Source: Streptomyces sp. NBC_00572
GTDB taxonomy: Bacteria; Actinomycetota; Actinomycetes; Streptomycetales; Streptomycetaceae
Reading direction: 5' to 3'
Assembly: GCF_026341815.1 (NCBI RefSeq)
Contig: NZ_JAPENX010000001.1
Location: forward strand, 5,456,001 to 5,520,000
DNA: 64,000 nucleotides
Shown one piece after another: positions 26,532-34,681 of the stretch. The notes beneath the pieces are model-generated. The model saw only the letters and a program-made list of their open reading frames with translations, searched no databases and had not been told where the DNA came from. Numbering within the stretch: position 1 is the first letter of the stretch; every line of letters begins with the position of its first letter. Position numbers and translations under genes: made by a program.

Positions 26532-26590
26532 CTAGAGGCTGTCTGACCATTCACGTCGGGGCCCGACGCCAATGGTCAGACAGCCCCTAG
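26532..26590. repeat. 59-bp near-perfect inverted repeat between convergent genes
   Basis: Twenty-base arms (26532-26551 and 26571-26590) pair with one mismatch. Inside the loop a second perfect hairpin forms from CGTCGGG and CCCGACG. Each outer end is CTAG, followed by GAGGCTGTCTGACCA or its GGGG variant, which resembles terminal repeats of IS5-family elements. The right arm contains the TAG stop codon of the next gene. It could be a tiny mobile-element relic that now works as a bidirectional terminator. Confidence 0.65.
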
Positions 26591-27294
26591 ACCGAGACGG
26601 CCAGCTGTACGCGGCTGTGGCGCGGGTGCTCGATCTCGTCGAGGAGCGCCCGGGCCAGGTCCCCGTGGGCGATCCGGCCGGGGCCGTCGATCACCGTGCC
26701 GACGGCCGTCCGGTAGCCACCGGTGACTTCGGCCTCCGTGTTCAGGTCCTGCGGCGGCACGACCATCAGCCAGTCGAGCTCCGGCCCTGCCTCGGCCGAC
26801 AGCAACGCGAACTCGGCCACGTGCCCCTGCGAGAACACGCGCCACTGCTCCGGGAATTCCGGTGCGTCCATGATCCGCACCCCCGGTTCCGTCTCCAGCG
26901 TCGTGGCGATCCCCAGGGTCAACAGCCTCCGCACGCCCGCCTCTTCGAGGCCCGCGATGAGCGCCATGGCCGCCGCGGTGAAGTACTCCTCCGACGAGAC
27001 GTCGAGACGGACCGACGCGTTCACGGCCGCGTCGTGGCCGGCCGCCAGGGCGGCCACCGATGCCGGGTCGGTGACATCGCCCCGTACCAGGGTGACCGAA
27101 CCACCCTCCAGGTCCCGGTACTTCGACGGATCGCGCACCACCGCGGTCACCCGGTGGCCACGGGCCACCGCCTCCGCAAGCGCCGCCCGGCCGACCCGTC
27201 CACCCGCCCCGAAAACGATGATGCTCCTGCCATTGCCATTGCCATTGCCATTGCCATTGCCGAAGCCGATGTCGTTGCTCGTGTCGTTGCTCAT
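26587..27294 (-). CDS. NAD(P)-dependent oxidoreductase, NmrA/SDR type
   Basis: A 235-residue Rossmann-fold protein with the dinucleotide motif VFGAGGRVGRAAL, then AVVRDPSKY and RGDVTDPASV, as in NAD(P)H-binding atypical short-chain dehydrogenases. The N terminus contains a run of alternating Gly-Asn encoded by a hexanucleotide repeat, which is unusual and adds a flexible tail. It is divergent from an HxlR regulator, a common arrangement in which the regulator controls a reductase in response to a reactive compound. TACGGT lies 6 nt before ATG 27294, suggesting a leaderless message. Its stop codon sits inside the inverted repeat at 26532-26590. Confidence 0.85.
   Translation of the reverse strand: MSNDTSNDIGFGNGNGNGNGNGRSIIVFGAGGRVGRAALAEAVARGHRVTAVVRDPSKYRDLEGGSVTLVRGDVTDPASVAALAAGHDAAVNASVRLDVSSEEYFTAAAMALIAGLEEAGVRRLLTLGIATTLETEPGVRIMDAPEFPEQWRVFSQGHVAEFALLSAEAGPELDWLMVVPPQDLNTEAEVTGGYRTAVGTVIDGPGRIAHGDLARALLDEIEHPRHSRVQLAVSV
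27231..27260. repeat. Five tandem CATTGC hexamers inside a coding region
   Basis: Five perfect copies of CATTGC, read on the minus strand as GCAATG and encoding alternating Gly-Asn near the N terminus of the oxidoreductase. The unit is a multiple of three, so copy-number changes alter length but not frame. The base composition is much lower in GC than the rest of the gene. Confidence 0.85.
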
Positions 27295-27313
27295 GGCGGG
27301 ACCGTAGAACCGG

Positions 27314-27338
27314 AGTACCTGGTTACTTCAACGGTACT
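27314..27338. promoter_or_regulatory. Inverted repeat between the SDR and HxlR genes
   Basis: AGTACC (27314-27319) and GGTACT (27333-27338) form a dyad with a 13-base spacer in the 61-bp divergent intergenic region. HxlR-family proteins typically bind such short dyads near their own genes, so this is a candidate autoregulatory operator. Confidence 0.4.
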
Positions 27339-27355
27339 GGGCTAGCTTCGAGGAC

Positions 27356-27730
27356 ATGAAGCAGCCGTTGCCCGCCGACCTCTTCCACGACCCGGACTGC
27401 TCCGACCGGGCACAACCCATCCGCGTCGGCGGCAAGTGGACCGCCATGGTCCTCCGCTGCCGGCAGGACGGTGAGCCGCGCCGCTTCTCCGAGCTGCGGG
27501 TCCCGCTCCACTGGATCACCCCCAAGGTGCTCACCGAGACCCTGCGCACCATGGAGCGCGACGGCTTCCTCACCCGCACCGTGTACGACGAGAACCCGCC
27601 CCGCGTCGAGTACGCCCTGACCGCCCTCGGTCGCTCCCTGATCGATCCCCTCGACACCGCCTGCGCCTGGGCGCGCGCCCACGTTCCGGAGATCACCGTG
27701 GCCAGGACCGCGTACGCGCAGAGCGGCTGA
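27356..27730 (+). CDS. HxlR-family transcriptional regulator
   Basis: A 124-residue winged helix-turn-helix protein. The family pattern is visible as VGGKWTAMVLRC, then RRFSELRVPLHWITPKVLTETLRTMERDGFLTR in the recognition region (two pieces of one motif), and VEYALTALGRSL in the wing and following helix. HxlR proteins commonly sense electrophiles or aldehydes and regulate a neighbouring oxidoreductase. It is divergent from the NmrA-like gene. TAGCTT lies 7 nt before ATG 27356, with a GAGGA in between, so either leaderless or normal initiation is possible. Confidence 0.9.
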   Translation: MKQPLPADLFHDPDCSDRAQPIRVGGKWTAMVLRCRQDGEPRRFSELRVPLHWITPKVLTETLRTMERDGFLTRTVYDENPPRVEYALTALGRSLIDPLDTACAWARAHVPEITVARTAYAQSG

Positions 27731-27820
27731 CCCCCGGGCCGGGCGGTACGGACGGCCTCTTCGTCGCCCGGGAGGCCCTGGCCCGCGCCTCCGGCCCGAC
27801 CCCGGCATAGGCTCCCGGGC

Positions 27821-28204
27821 ATGATGCCCGAAGAGCTGCGGCGCGGCCGCTACGTCAGCCTGACCACGTACCGCAAGAACGGGACGGGGGTCGCGACACC
27901 CGTCTGGTACGCGGTGGACGGCGACGAGCTGTACGCCTGGACCCGCACCGACTCCTGGAAGGTCAAGCGGCTGCGGAACGACCCGAGGGTCGAGGTCGCC
28001 GTCTGCGACCTGCGCGGCAACATCGCCGAGGACGCCGGGCGCTTCACCGGCGAGGGCCGGCTGGTGACGGGGGAGGAGCTGCGCCGGATCCGGGGGCTGC
28101 TCTCGCGCAAGTACACCTGGCAGTACTGGCTGACCGACGTACCCGCCATGATCGTCCGGCTCGGGAAGCGCCCGCACACCGGGATCGTCGTGCGTTTCGG
28201 GTGA
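27821..28204 (+). CDS. PPOX-class F420-dependent oxidoreductase
   Basis: A 127-residue split-barrel flavin/deazaflavin protein of the pyridoxamine-phosphate-oxidase-like superfamily. The start YVSLTTYRKNGTGVATPVWY and middle SWKVKRLRNDPRVEVAVCD match the actinobacterial F420-binding class. The enzyme would reduce or oxidise a small metabolite using F420. TAGGCT stands 7 nt before ATG 27821 and there is no ribosome site, so a leaderless message is likely. It is monocistronic as far as can be seen. Confidence 0.85.
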   Translation: MMPEELRRGRYVSLTTYRKNGTGVATPVWYAVDGDELYAWTRTDSWKVKRLRNDPRVEVAVCDLRGNIAEDAGRFTGEGRLVTGEELRRIRGLLSRKYTWQYWLTDVPAMIVRLGKRPHTGIVVRFG

Positions 28205-28319
28205 ATTGGGCGGCAGGGCACGCGCAGGAAAACGGTCCGTAGTCGTCCCGTAACACGACTGCGGTCCAATACCCGCGGACCGGAAGGTTCCAGTCGACTG
28301 CGGGGCAGGTGCGTATCGC

Positions 28320-29693
28320 ATGACCGTGTATCAACTCCCGGTGGAAGTCGCCACGTTCAGGCGCTGGCTGACGGAGCTCGCGAGCCGCATCAGGCCCGAC
28401 GGCGGCTGGTACGGAGTCTTCGCCGAGCGCGACCCCGAGGGGCTGCGGGCCTGCTTCGACGGGACGGAGATCCTGCCCTGGGACGTCGTCGAATCCCTGC
28501 TCCAGGACGCCGGGGAGGTCGCCGACGGGCCGCTCGCCCTCCGCGGCAGGACGTTGTACGCGGCGGCCGCCGGCGCCCACGACCGCCGCCCCGGCGGAGC
28601 GGCCGCGCTCACCGAGCGCCGGGAGCTGATGGAACGCGAACGCCGGTACGCCGAGACCCGGGTCCGCGAACTGCTCGACCGGCTCCGCGCGGCCCCGGCC
28701 CCGGACCCCGAGGAGACGGCCAGGCTGGAGCACGACCTCGCCTGGACCCGCGACGACCACACGAGGGCGGTGTCACGGGTCGTCGACCTGACGGCCCGGT
28801 CGGCACGGCTGGAGGAGCCGGGTACGGGCGGGGCGCTGTCAGGACGGGCGGAGGCGGCACCGGGCCGTGTCACGGAAGCCCCGGGGCGCGCCCCGGGAGT
28901 CCCGACTCCGCCGGGAGGGCGACGCGGAGCGGCGGCTCCGGCCGCGGTCCAGGAGGCCGGCAAGGCCAGGCGTCGCCCCCGTGGCGCCCGATACGCCTGG
29001 CTGGAGGCCAGTGCCGAGGACCAGGGGCCCGAGACCGCGCCCCTGTCCGTACCCGTACCCCCGGCCGGGGGAGCGGCACCCCGAGGGGCCCGGTTCGGTG
29101 GGGCCGCCGCGCCCGAAGGGGCGGGCGGTACCGCCCCGGCCGTCCCCGAGGCCGACGCCGACGAGGCGGCCCGCGCCGCCGCCAACGCGGTCTACGCACT
29201 TCAGCGGCTCCGCGCCCAGGGCCGTAGCGGCGAGGCCCACGCCCTGCTCTGCGAGGCGCTCAGCGGGCCGCCCGCCCGGTTGCCCGCCCTCGCCGGGGAG
29301 CTGCACCGGGCCGGGCTCGACGCCGACTGGTCCATCCTGCTCTGGGAGGCGGCCTCGCTGCCGCCCGGAAGGCTCGCCGCCGTCGCCGGGGTGCTCGCCG
29401 ACGCCGGTCGGGCCGCCGACTGCGAGCAGCTGCTCCGCCAGGGCGTGGCGCGCCCCGTCGAGGAACTGGCCGGGGCGTGCGCCGCCCTGCGGGCCGAGGG
29501 GCACCACCGCGAGGCCCACGCGCTGCTCACCGCCTTCGTGCGGGTCCGTGCCCCCGAGGACGCGGCCCGCCTCGCCACCGAGGATCCGCGCGGGCTCGCT
29601 CCTCAACTCCTGGAAGCCGCCCGATCGGTGTCCGTGGCCCGCGAGCGCGACCTGCTCCACGCCCTCCGCGTGGCGGGCCTCGCCGGCGCCTGA
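28320..29693 (+). CDS. Large hypothetical protein with helical repeat C terminus
   Basis: A 457-residue protein. The N-terminal 80 residues form a folded domain containing WYGVFAERDPEGLRACFDG and EILPWDVVESLLQD. A coiled-coil-like, Arg/Glu-rich region follows (about 100-165), then a long Pro/Gly/Ala-rich disordered section (about 170-280). The C-terminal third is made of about 35-residue helical repeats of TPR or pentatricopeptide type (ALQRLRAQGRSGEAHALL and similar). Comparable streptomycete proteins are uncharacterised. No signal peptide is present. It is likely cytosolic and may act as a scaffold; this is inference. Confidence 0.75.
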   Translation: MTVYQLPVEVATFRRWLTELASRIRPDGGWYGVFAERDPEGLRACFDGTEILPWDVVESLLQDAGEVADGPLALRGRTLYAAAAGAHDRRPGGAAALTERRELMERERRYAETRVRELLDRLRAAPAPDPEETARLEHDLAWTRDDHTRAVSRVVDLTARSARLEEPGTGGALSGRAEAAPGRVTEAPGRAPGVPTPPGGRRGAAAPAAVQEAGKARRRPRGARYAWLEASAEDQGPETAPLSVPVPPAGGAAPRGARFGGAAAPEGAGGTAPAVPEADADEAARAAANAVYALQRLRAQGRSGEAHALLCEALSGPPARLPALAGELHRAGLDADWSILLWEAASLPPGRLAAVAGVLADAGRAADCEQLLRQGVARPVEELAGACAALRAEGHHREAHALLTAFVRVRAPEDAARLATEDPRGLAPQLLEAARSVSVARERDLLHALRVAGLAGA

Positions 29694-29789
29694 CGGGCAC
29701 GGGGCCGGGCGTCGCGGACGGGCCGGACGCACGGGTGACGTGCGGGGGACGTGCGGCGGACGCCCGTCCCGCGAAGGGACTCGGCACGC

Positions 29790-29826
29790 ACGTGTCAGTC
29801 ATGCCCGTACGTGTCGGTACGTGTCC
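29790..29826. promoter_or_regulatory. Three ACGTGTC copies upstream of the pyrimidine operon
   Basis: The heptamer ACGTGTC occurs at 29790, 29809 and 29819 on the plus strand; the last two are part of tandem decamers GTACGTGTCG and GTACGTGTCC. They lie 150-190 nt upstream of the first gene of the pyrimidine catabolism operon. A spaced array of this kind may bind an activator; the regulator is unknown. Confidence 0.3.
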
Positions 29827-29918
29827 GACGTGGACCACTCGGGTATGAAACATGATCGACCCAGCCGCTTCCCGGCGGCGGTCTTGCTCCGGGGTGTGAC
29901 GGGGCTTACGTTCTCCTC

Positions 29919-29943
29919 CTACGCACCGCATCTACGTGCGTAG
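29919..29943. promoter_or_regulatory. Dyad just upstream of the pyrimidine operon
   Basis: Perfect 8-bp arms CTACGCAC (29919-29926) and GTGCGTAG (29936-29943) with a 9-base spacer, ending about 33 nt before the ATG. The site is well placed for a repressor that releases the operon when its substrate is present. Confidence 0.45.
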
Positions 29944-29976
29944 AGGCTCTCTGACGCCGTGCCGAAGGAGCAGATC

Positions 29977-30819
29977 ATGACCGACGTCGTACGCGCCGCG
30001 CTCGTCCAGGCGACCTGGACCGGCGACACCGAATCCATGATCGCCAAACACGAGGAGTACGCCCGGGAGGCCGCCCGGCAGGGTGCCAAGGTGATCGGCT
30101 TCCAGGAGGTGTTCAACGCCCCCTACTTCTGTCAGGTCCAGGAGCCCGAGCACTACCGCTGGGCCGAGCCCGTCCCCGACGGCCCCACCGTCAGCCGGAT
30201 GCGGGAGCTCGCCCGGGAGACCGGAATGGTGATCGTGGTGCCCGTCTTCGAGGTCGAGAGCGAGGGCTTCTACTACAACACCGCCGCCGTGATCGACGCC
30301 GACGGCAGCTACCTCGGCAAGTACCGCAAGCACCACATCCCCCAGGTCAAGGGATTCTGGGAGAAGTACTACTTCCGCCCGGGAAACGCCGGCTGGCCGG
30401 TCTTCGACACCGCCGTCGGAAGGGTCGGGGTCTACATCTGCTACGACCGGCACTTCCCCGAGGGGTGGCGCCAACTCGGCCTCAACGGAGCCCAGTTGGT
30501 CTACAACCCCTCGGCCACCCACCGCGGCCTCTCCTCCTACCTCTGGCAGCTGGAGCAGCCCGCCGCGGCCGTCGCCAACGAGTACTTCGTCGCCGCCATC
30601 AACCGCGTCGGCATCGAGGAGTACGGCGACAACGACTTCTACGGCACGAGCTACTTCGTCGACCCGCGCGGCCGGTTCGTCGGAGACGTCGCCTCCGACA
30701 AGACCGAGGAACTCCTCGTCCGCGACCTCGACTTCGGGCTCATCGAGGAAGTGCGCCAGCAGTGGGCGTTCTACCGGGACCGGCGCCCCGACGCGTACGA
30801 CGGGCTGGTGCAGCCGTGA
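29977..30819 (+). CDS. Beta-ureidopropionase-like nitrilase (N-carbamoyl amidohydrolase)
   Basis: A 280-residue carbon-nitrogen hydrolase that would cleave N-carbamoyl-beta-alanine to beta-alanine, CO2 and ammonia, the third step of reductive pyrimidine degradation. The catalytic triad is visible as Glu in GFQEVF, Lys in KYRKHHIPQ and Cys in YICYDRHFPEGW. GFWEKYYFRPGN is typical of the ureidopropionase branch. ATG 29977 is chosen because GAAGGAG stands about 7 nt upstream. It is the first gene of an operon with an aminotransferase, dihydropyrimidinase and LLM oxidoreductase, and overlaps the aminotransferase by 4 bases. Confidence 0.9.
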   Translation: MTDVVRAALVQATWTGDTESMIAKHEEYAREAARQGAKVIGFQEVFNAPYFCQVQEPEHYRWAEPVPDGPTVSRMRELARETGMVIVVPVFEVESEGFYYNTAAVIDADGSYLGKYRKHHIPQVKGFWEKYYFRPGNAGWPVFDTAVGRVGVYICYDRHFPEGWRQLGLNGAQLVYNPSATHRGLSSYLWQLEQPAAAVANEYFVAAINRVGIEEYGDNDFYGTSYFVDPRGRFVGDVASDKTEELLVRDLDFGLIEEVRQQWAFYRDRRPDAYDGLVQP

Positions 30820-32096
30820 GCAGCCTCTTCGACCGGCACAAGGCCGTCATCCCCGACTGGGTCGCCCTCTACTACAAGGACCCCATCGAGATCACCCACG
30901 GCGAGGGCCGCCACGTCTGGGACGCCGACGGACGCCGGTACCTCGACTTCTTCGGCGGCATCCTCACCACCATGACCGCCCACGCCCTGCCCGAGGTCAC
31001 CAAGGCGGTCGCCGAGCAGGCCGGGCGGATCGTCCACTCCTCGACGCTCTACCTCAACCGCCCGATGGTGGAGCTCGCCGAGCGGATCGCCGGACTCTCC
31101 GGCATCCCCGACGCCCGTGTCTTCTTCACCACCTCCGGCACCGAGGCCAACGACACGGCACTCCTCCTCGCCACCACCCACCGCCGCTCGAACCAGATCC
31201 TGGCCATGCGGAACAGCTACCACGGCCGTTCCTTCTCCACCGTCGGCATCACCGGCAACCGCGCCTGGTCGCCCACCAGCCTCTCGCCGCTGCAGACCCT
31301 GTACGTGCACGGCGGCGTCCGTACCCGAGGCCCCTACGCCCAGTACACCGACGAGCGGTTCATCGAGGCCTGCGTCGCGGACCTGGAGGACCTCCTCGGC
31401 CACACCCGGGACGTCGCCGCGCTCATCGCCGAACCCATCCAGGGCGTCGGCGGCTTCACCGCCCCGCCCGACGGTCTGTACGCCGCCTTCCGCCGGGTCC
31501 TCGACCGGCACGGCATCCTGTGGATCTCCGACGAGGTGCAGACCGGCTGGGGTCGTACCGGCGAGCACTTCTGGGGCTGGCAGGCGCACGACCAGGCCGG
31601 GCCGCCCGACATCCTCACCTTCGCCAAGGGCATCGGCAACGGCATGTCCGTCGGCGGGGTCGTCGCCCGCGCCGACATCATGAACAGCATCGACGCCAAC
31701 TCCATCTCCACCTTCGGTGGTTCGCCCGTCACCATGGCGGCCGGGCTCGCCAACCTCTCGTACCTCCTGGAGCACGACCTCCAGGGCAACGCGCGCCGGG
31801 TCGGCGGCCTGCTCATCGAGCGGGTCAGGGCCGCCTGCGCCGGAGTCGAGGCGGTACGGGAGGTCCGCGGCCGCGGCCTCATGATCGGCATCGAGCTCAC
31901 CGAACCGGGCTCCGACCGCGCCAACCCGGACGCGGCAGCCACCGTCCTGGAGGCCGCCCGCGAGAACGGCCTGCTGATCGGCAAGGGCGGCGGCCACAAC
32001 ACCAGCACCCTGCGCATCGCCCCACCGCTCTCGCTCACCGTCGCCGAGGCGGAGGAGGGCGCGGCGATGCTCGAAGCAGCCCTTCGACAGCTGTAG
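30816..32096 (+). CDS. Class III aminotransferase, likely beta-alanine transaminase
   Basis: A 426-residue PLP-dependent aminotransferase. The cofactor lysine is in FAKGIGNGMS. TSGTEAND, SYHGRS and ISDEVQTGWGRTG are further family motifs. GTG 30816 overlaps the upstream stop (GTGA), showing tight coupling to the ureidopropionase. In this context the substrate is probably beta-alanine (from uracil) or 3-aminoisobutyrate (from thymine), with transfer to pyruvate or 2-oxoglutarate; the exact acceptor cannot be told. Related enzymes act on glyoxylate or other omega-amino acids. Confidence 0.9.
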   Translation: MSSLFDRHKAVIPDWVALYYKDPIEITHGEGRHVWDADGRRYLDFFGGILTTMTAHALPEVTKAVAEQAGRIVHSSTLYLNRPMVELAERIAGLSGIPDARVFFTTSGTEANDTALLLATTHRRSNQILAMRNSYHGRSFSTVGITGNRAWSPTSLSPLQTLYVHGGVRTRGPYAQYTDERFIEACVADLEDLLGHTRDVAALIAEPIQGVGGFTAPPDGLYAAFRRVLDRHGILWISDEVQTGWGRTGEHFWGWQAHDQAGPPDILTFAKGIGNGMSVGGVVARADIMNSIDANSISTFGGSPVTMAAGLANLSYLLEHDLQGNARRVGGLLIERVRAACAGVEAVREVRGRGLMIGIELTEPGSDRANPDAAATVLEAARENGLLIGKGGGHNTSTLRIAPPLSLTVAEAEEGAAMLEAALRQL

Positions 32097-32151
32097 CCAC
32101 ACCGTCCCGCCGTATCGAGATCGGCCCGCCGTATCGAGCAGGGAGAGTCCC

Positions 32152-33555
32152 GTGAGCACCCGTACCGTCATCCGGGGCGGCCTCGTCGTCACCGCCGCCG
32201 ACGAACTCCACGCCGACGTGCTGATCGAGGACGGCCGTGTGGTCGCCCTCGCGGCCCACGGCTCGGACGTGGCGGCCGGCTGGACCGCCGAACGGACGAT
32301 CGACGCCACCGACCGCTACGTGCTGCCCGGCGGCGTCGACGCCCACACGCACATGGAGCTGCCCTTCGGCGGCACCTTCGCCTCCGACACCTTCGAGACC
32401 GGCACCCGCGCCGCGGCCTGGGGCGGCACCACCACCATCGTCGACTTCGCCGTCCAGAGCGTCGGCCACAGCCTGCGCGAAGGGCTCGACGCCTGGTACG
32501 CCAAGGCCGACGGCAACTGTGCGATCGACTACGCCTTCCACATGATCCTCTCCGATGTCAACGAGCACACGCTCAAGGAGATGGACCGGCTCGTCCAGGA
32601 GGGCATCACCTCCTTCAAGCTCTTCATGGCCTACCCCGGCGTCTTCTACAGCGACGACGGCAAGATCCTGCGGGCCATGCAGCGCTCCGCCGACAACGGC
32701 GGGCTGATCATGATGCACGCCGAGAACGGCATCGCGATCGACGTCCTCGTCGAGCAGGCCCTCGCCCGCGGCGAGACCGACCCCCGCTATCACGGGGAGG
32801 TCCGCAAGGCGCTCCTGGAGGCGGAGGCCACCCATCGGGCGATCCAGCTCGCGCGGGTGGCGGGGGCGCCGCTGTACGTCGTCCACGTCTCGGCGGAGGA
32901 GGCTGTCGCCGAGATCGCGACCGCCCGAGACAAGGGGCTGCCCGTCTTCGGCGAGACCTGCCCCCAGTACCTCTTCCTCTCCACCGACAACCTCGCGGAG
33001 CCGGGCTTCGAGGGCGCGAAGTACGTGTGCAGCACCCCGCTCAGGCCGAAGGAGCACCAGGCGGCGCTCTGGCGCGGGCTGCGGACCAACGACCTCCAGG
33101 TGGTGTCCACCGACCACTGCCCGTTCTGCTTCACGGGCCAGAAGGACCTCGGAATCGGAGACTTCTCGAAGATTCCCAACGGTCTTCCCGGGGTGGAGAA
33201 CCGCATGGACCTCCTCCACCAAGCGGTCGTCGACGGGCACATCTCACGGCGCCGGTGGATCGAGATCGCCTGCGCGTCACCGGCCCGGATGTTCGGCCTC
33301 TACCCGCAGAAGGGCACGATCGCCCCCGGCGCCGACGCCGACATCGTCATCTACGACCCGCACGCCGTCCAGACGCTGTCCGTGGACACCCACCACATGA
33401 ACGTCGACTACTCGGCGTACGAGGGGAAGACGGTCACCGGCCAGGTCGAGACCGTCCTCTCGCGCGGCGAACTCGTCGTCGACCAGCGTAAGTACGTCGG
33501 TCACGCCGGCCACGGCACCTTCACCCCCAGGTCCACCTGTCAGTACCTGGGCTGA
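32152..33555 (+). CDS. hydA: Dihydropyrimidinase / D-hydantoinase
   Basis: A 467-residue amidohydrolase that opens the ring of dihydrouracil or hydantoins. The two-metal centre is visible: DAHTHMELPFGG, the carbamylated lysine in SFKLFMAYPG, histidines in MMHAENG and VVHVSAEEA, and the aspartate in STDHCPF. It is the size of bacterial enzymes. AGGGAG precedes GTG 32152. It follows the aminotransferase by 55 nt, so it is the same operon. Its product is the substrate of the ureidopropionase. Confidence 0.94.
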   Translation: MSTRTVIRGGLVVTAADELHADVLIEDGRVVALAAHGSDVAAGWTAERTIDATDRYVLPGGVDAHTHMELPFGGTFASDTFETGTRAAAWGGTTTIVDFAVQSVGHSLREGLDAWYAKADGNCAIDYAFHMILSDVNEHTLKEMDRLVQEGITSFKLFMAYPGVFYSDDGKILRAMQRSADNGGLIMMHAENGIAIDVLVEQALARGETDPRYHGEVRKALLEAEATHRAIQLARVAGAPLYVVHVSAEEAVAEIATARDKGLPVFGETCPQYLFLSTDNLAEPGFEGAKYVCSTPLRPKEHQAALWRGLRTNDLQVVSTDHCPFCFTGQKDLGIGDFSKIPNGLPGVENRMDLLHQAVVDGHISRRRWIEIACASPARMFGLYPQKGTIAPGADADIVIYDPHAVQTLSVDTHHMNVDYSAYEGKTVTGQVETVLSRGELVVDQRKYVGHAGHGTFTPRSTCQYLG

Positions 33556-33600
33556 GCCACCCCAGGACCGAACCGCACCGAACGAACCAGGAGGTCCCGC

Positions 33601-34617
33601 GTGGACTTCGGACTTGTCCTGCAGACCGACCCGCCCGCCTCGCAGGTCGTCGGCCTGATGCGCCGGGCGGAGCGGAACGGCTTCCGCTACGGCTGGACCT
33701 TCGACTCCGCCGTGCTCTGGCAGGAACCCTTCGTCATCTACAGCCAGATCCTCGCCAACACCACGAAACTCCACGTCGGCCCCATGGTCACCAACCCCGG
33801 GACGCGTACGTGGGAGGTAACGGCCTCCACCTTCGCCACCCTCAACGACATGTACGGCAACCGGACCGTCTGCGGCATCGGCCGCGGCGACTCCGCCATG
33901 CGGGTCGCGGGCCGCAAGCCCAACACCCTCGCCCGGCTCGGGGAGGCCATCGACGTCATCCGCGACTTGGCGGAGGGCCGGGAGGCCGAGGTCGACGGCA
34001 ACGCGATCCGCATCCCGTGGATCAAGAACGGGAAGCTCCCCGTCTGGATGGCGGCCTACGGCCCCAAGGCGCTCGCCCTCGCCGGACAGAAGGCCGACGG
34101 CTTCATCCTCCAGCTCGCCGACCCGTTCCTCACCGAGTGGATGGTCAAAGCCGTCCGGGAGGCGGCCCGGGAGGCCGGCCGCGACCCCGACGCCCTCACG
34201 ATCTGCGTCGCCGCCCCCGCGTACGTCACGACCGACGACTCACCGGAGGCCCTGGCCCACGCCCGGGACCAGTGCCGCTGGTTCGGCGGCATGGTCGGCA
34301 ACCACGTCGCCGACCTGGTGTCCAAGTACGGCGAGCACTCCTCGATGGTCCCGGAGGAGCTGACGGCCTACATCAAGGACCGGCAGGGCTACGACTACTC
34401 CCACCACGGCCGCGCCGACAACCCCGACACCACCTTCGTCCCCGACGAGATCGTCGACCGCTTCTGCCTCCTGGGCCCCGCCGAGGCGCACATCGAGAAG
34501 CTGCGGCACCTCAGGGACCTCGGCGTCGACCAGTTCGCCGTCTACGACATGCACGACAACCGCGAGGGCACCATCGACGCCTACGGCTCCGACATCATCC
34601 CCGCGATCAACGCCTGA
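33601..34617 (+). CDS. LLM-class F420-dependent oxidoreductase (TIGR03842-like)
   Basis: A 338-residue TIM-barrel protein of the luciferase-like monooxygenase superfamily, which uses F420 or flavin. The start MDFGLVLQTDPPASQVVG and segments VCGIGRGDSAMRVAGRKP and PVWMAAYGPKALALAGQ are typical of the TIGR03842 group, often found beside dihydropyrimidinase in actinobacteria. An AGGAGG ribosome site precedes GTG 33601. The gene is 45 nt after hydA. Its reaction is not established; because no dihydropyrimidine dehydrogenase is present nearby, it could perform the first reduction of the pyrimidine ring or act on a later aldehyde. Confidence 0.87.
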   Translation: MDFGLVLQTDPPASQVVGLMRRAERNGFRYGWTFDSAVLWQEPFVIYSQILANTTKLHVGPMVTNPGTRTWEVTASTFATLNDMYGNRTVCGIGRGDSAMRVAGRKPNTLARLGEAIDVIRDLAEGREAEVDGNAIRIPWIKNGKLPVWMAAYGPKALALAGQKADGFILQLADPFLTEWMVKAVREAAREAGRDPDALTICVAAPAYVTTDDSPEALAHARDQCRWFGGMVGNHVADLVSKYGEHSSMVPEELTAYIKDRQGYDYSHHGRADNPDTTFVPDEIVDRFCLLGPAEAHIEKLRHLRDLGVDQFAVYDMHDNREGTIDAYGSDIIPAINA

Positions 34618-34640
34618 CGCGGGCCACCGAACCTCCGCCC

Positions 34641-34664
34641 GGCCGGCACGACGTCGCGCCGGCC
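34641..34664. terminator. Hairpin terminator after the pyrimidine operon
   Basis: Seven-bp arms GGCCGGC and GCCGGCC around a 10-base loop, about 23 nt after the LLM oxidoreductase stop and before the convergent small membrane gene. No T-run follows. Confidence 0.5.
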
Positions 34665-34681
34665 CACCGGGCCCCCACCAC

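Noticed and set aside
29847..29943. A short frame (MKHDRPSRFPAAVLL...) before the pyrimidine operon
   Set aside because: It lacks a ribosome site and covers the dyad that looks like an operator; it is more likely leader DNA.
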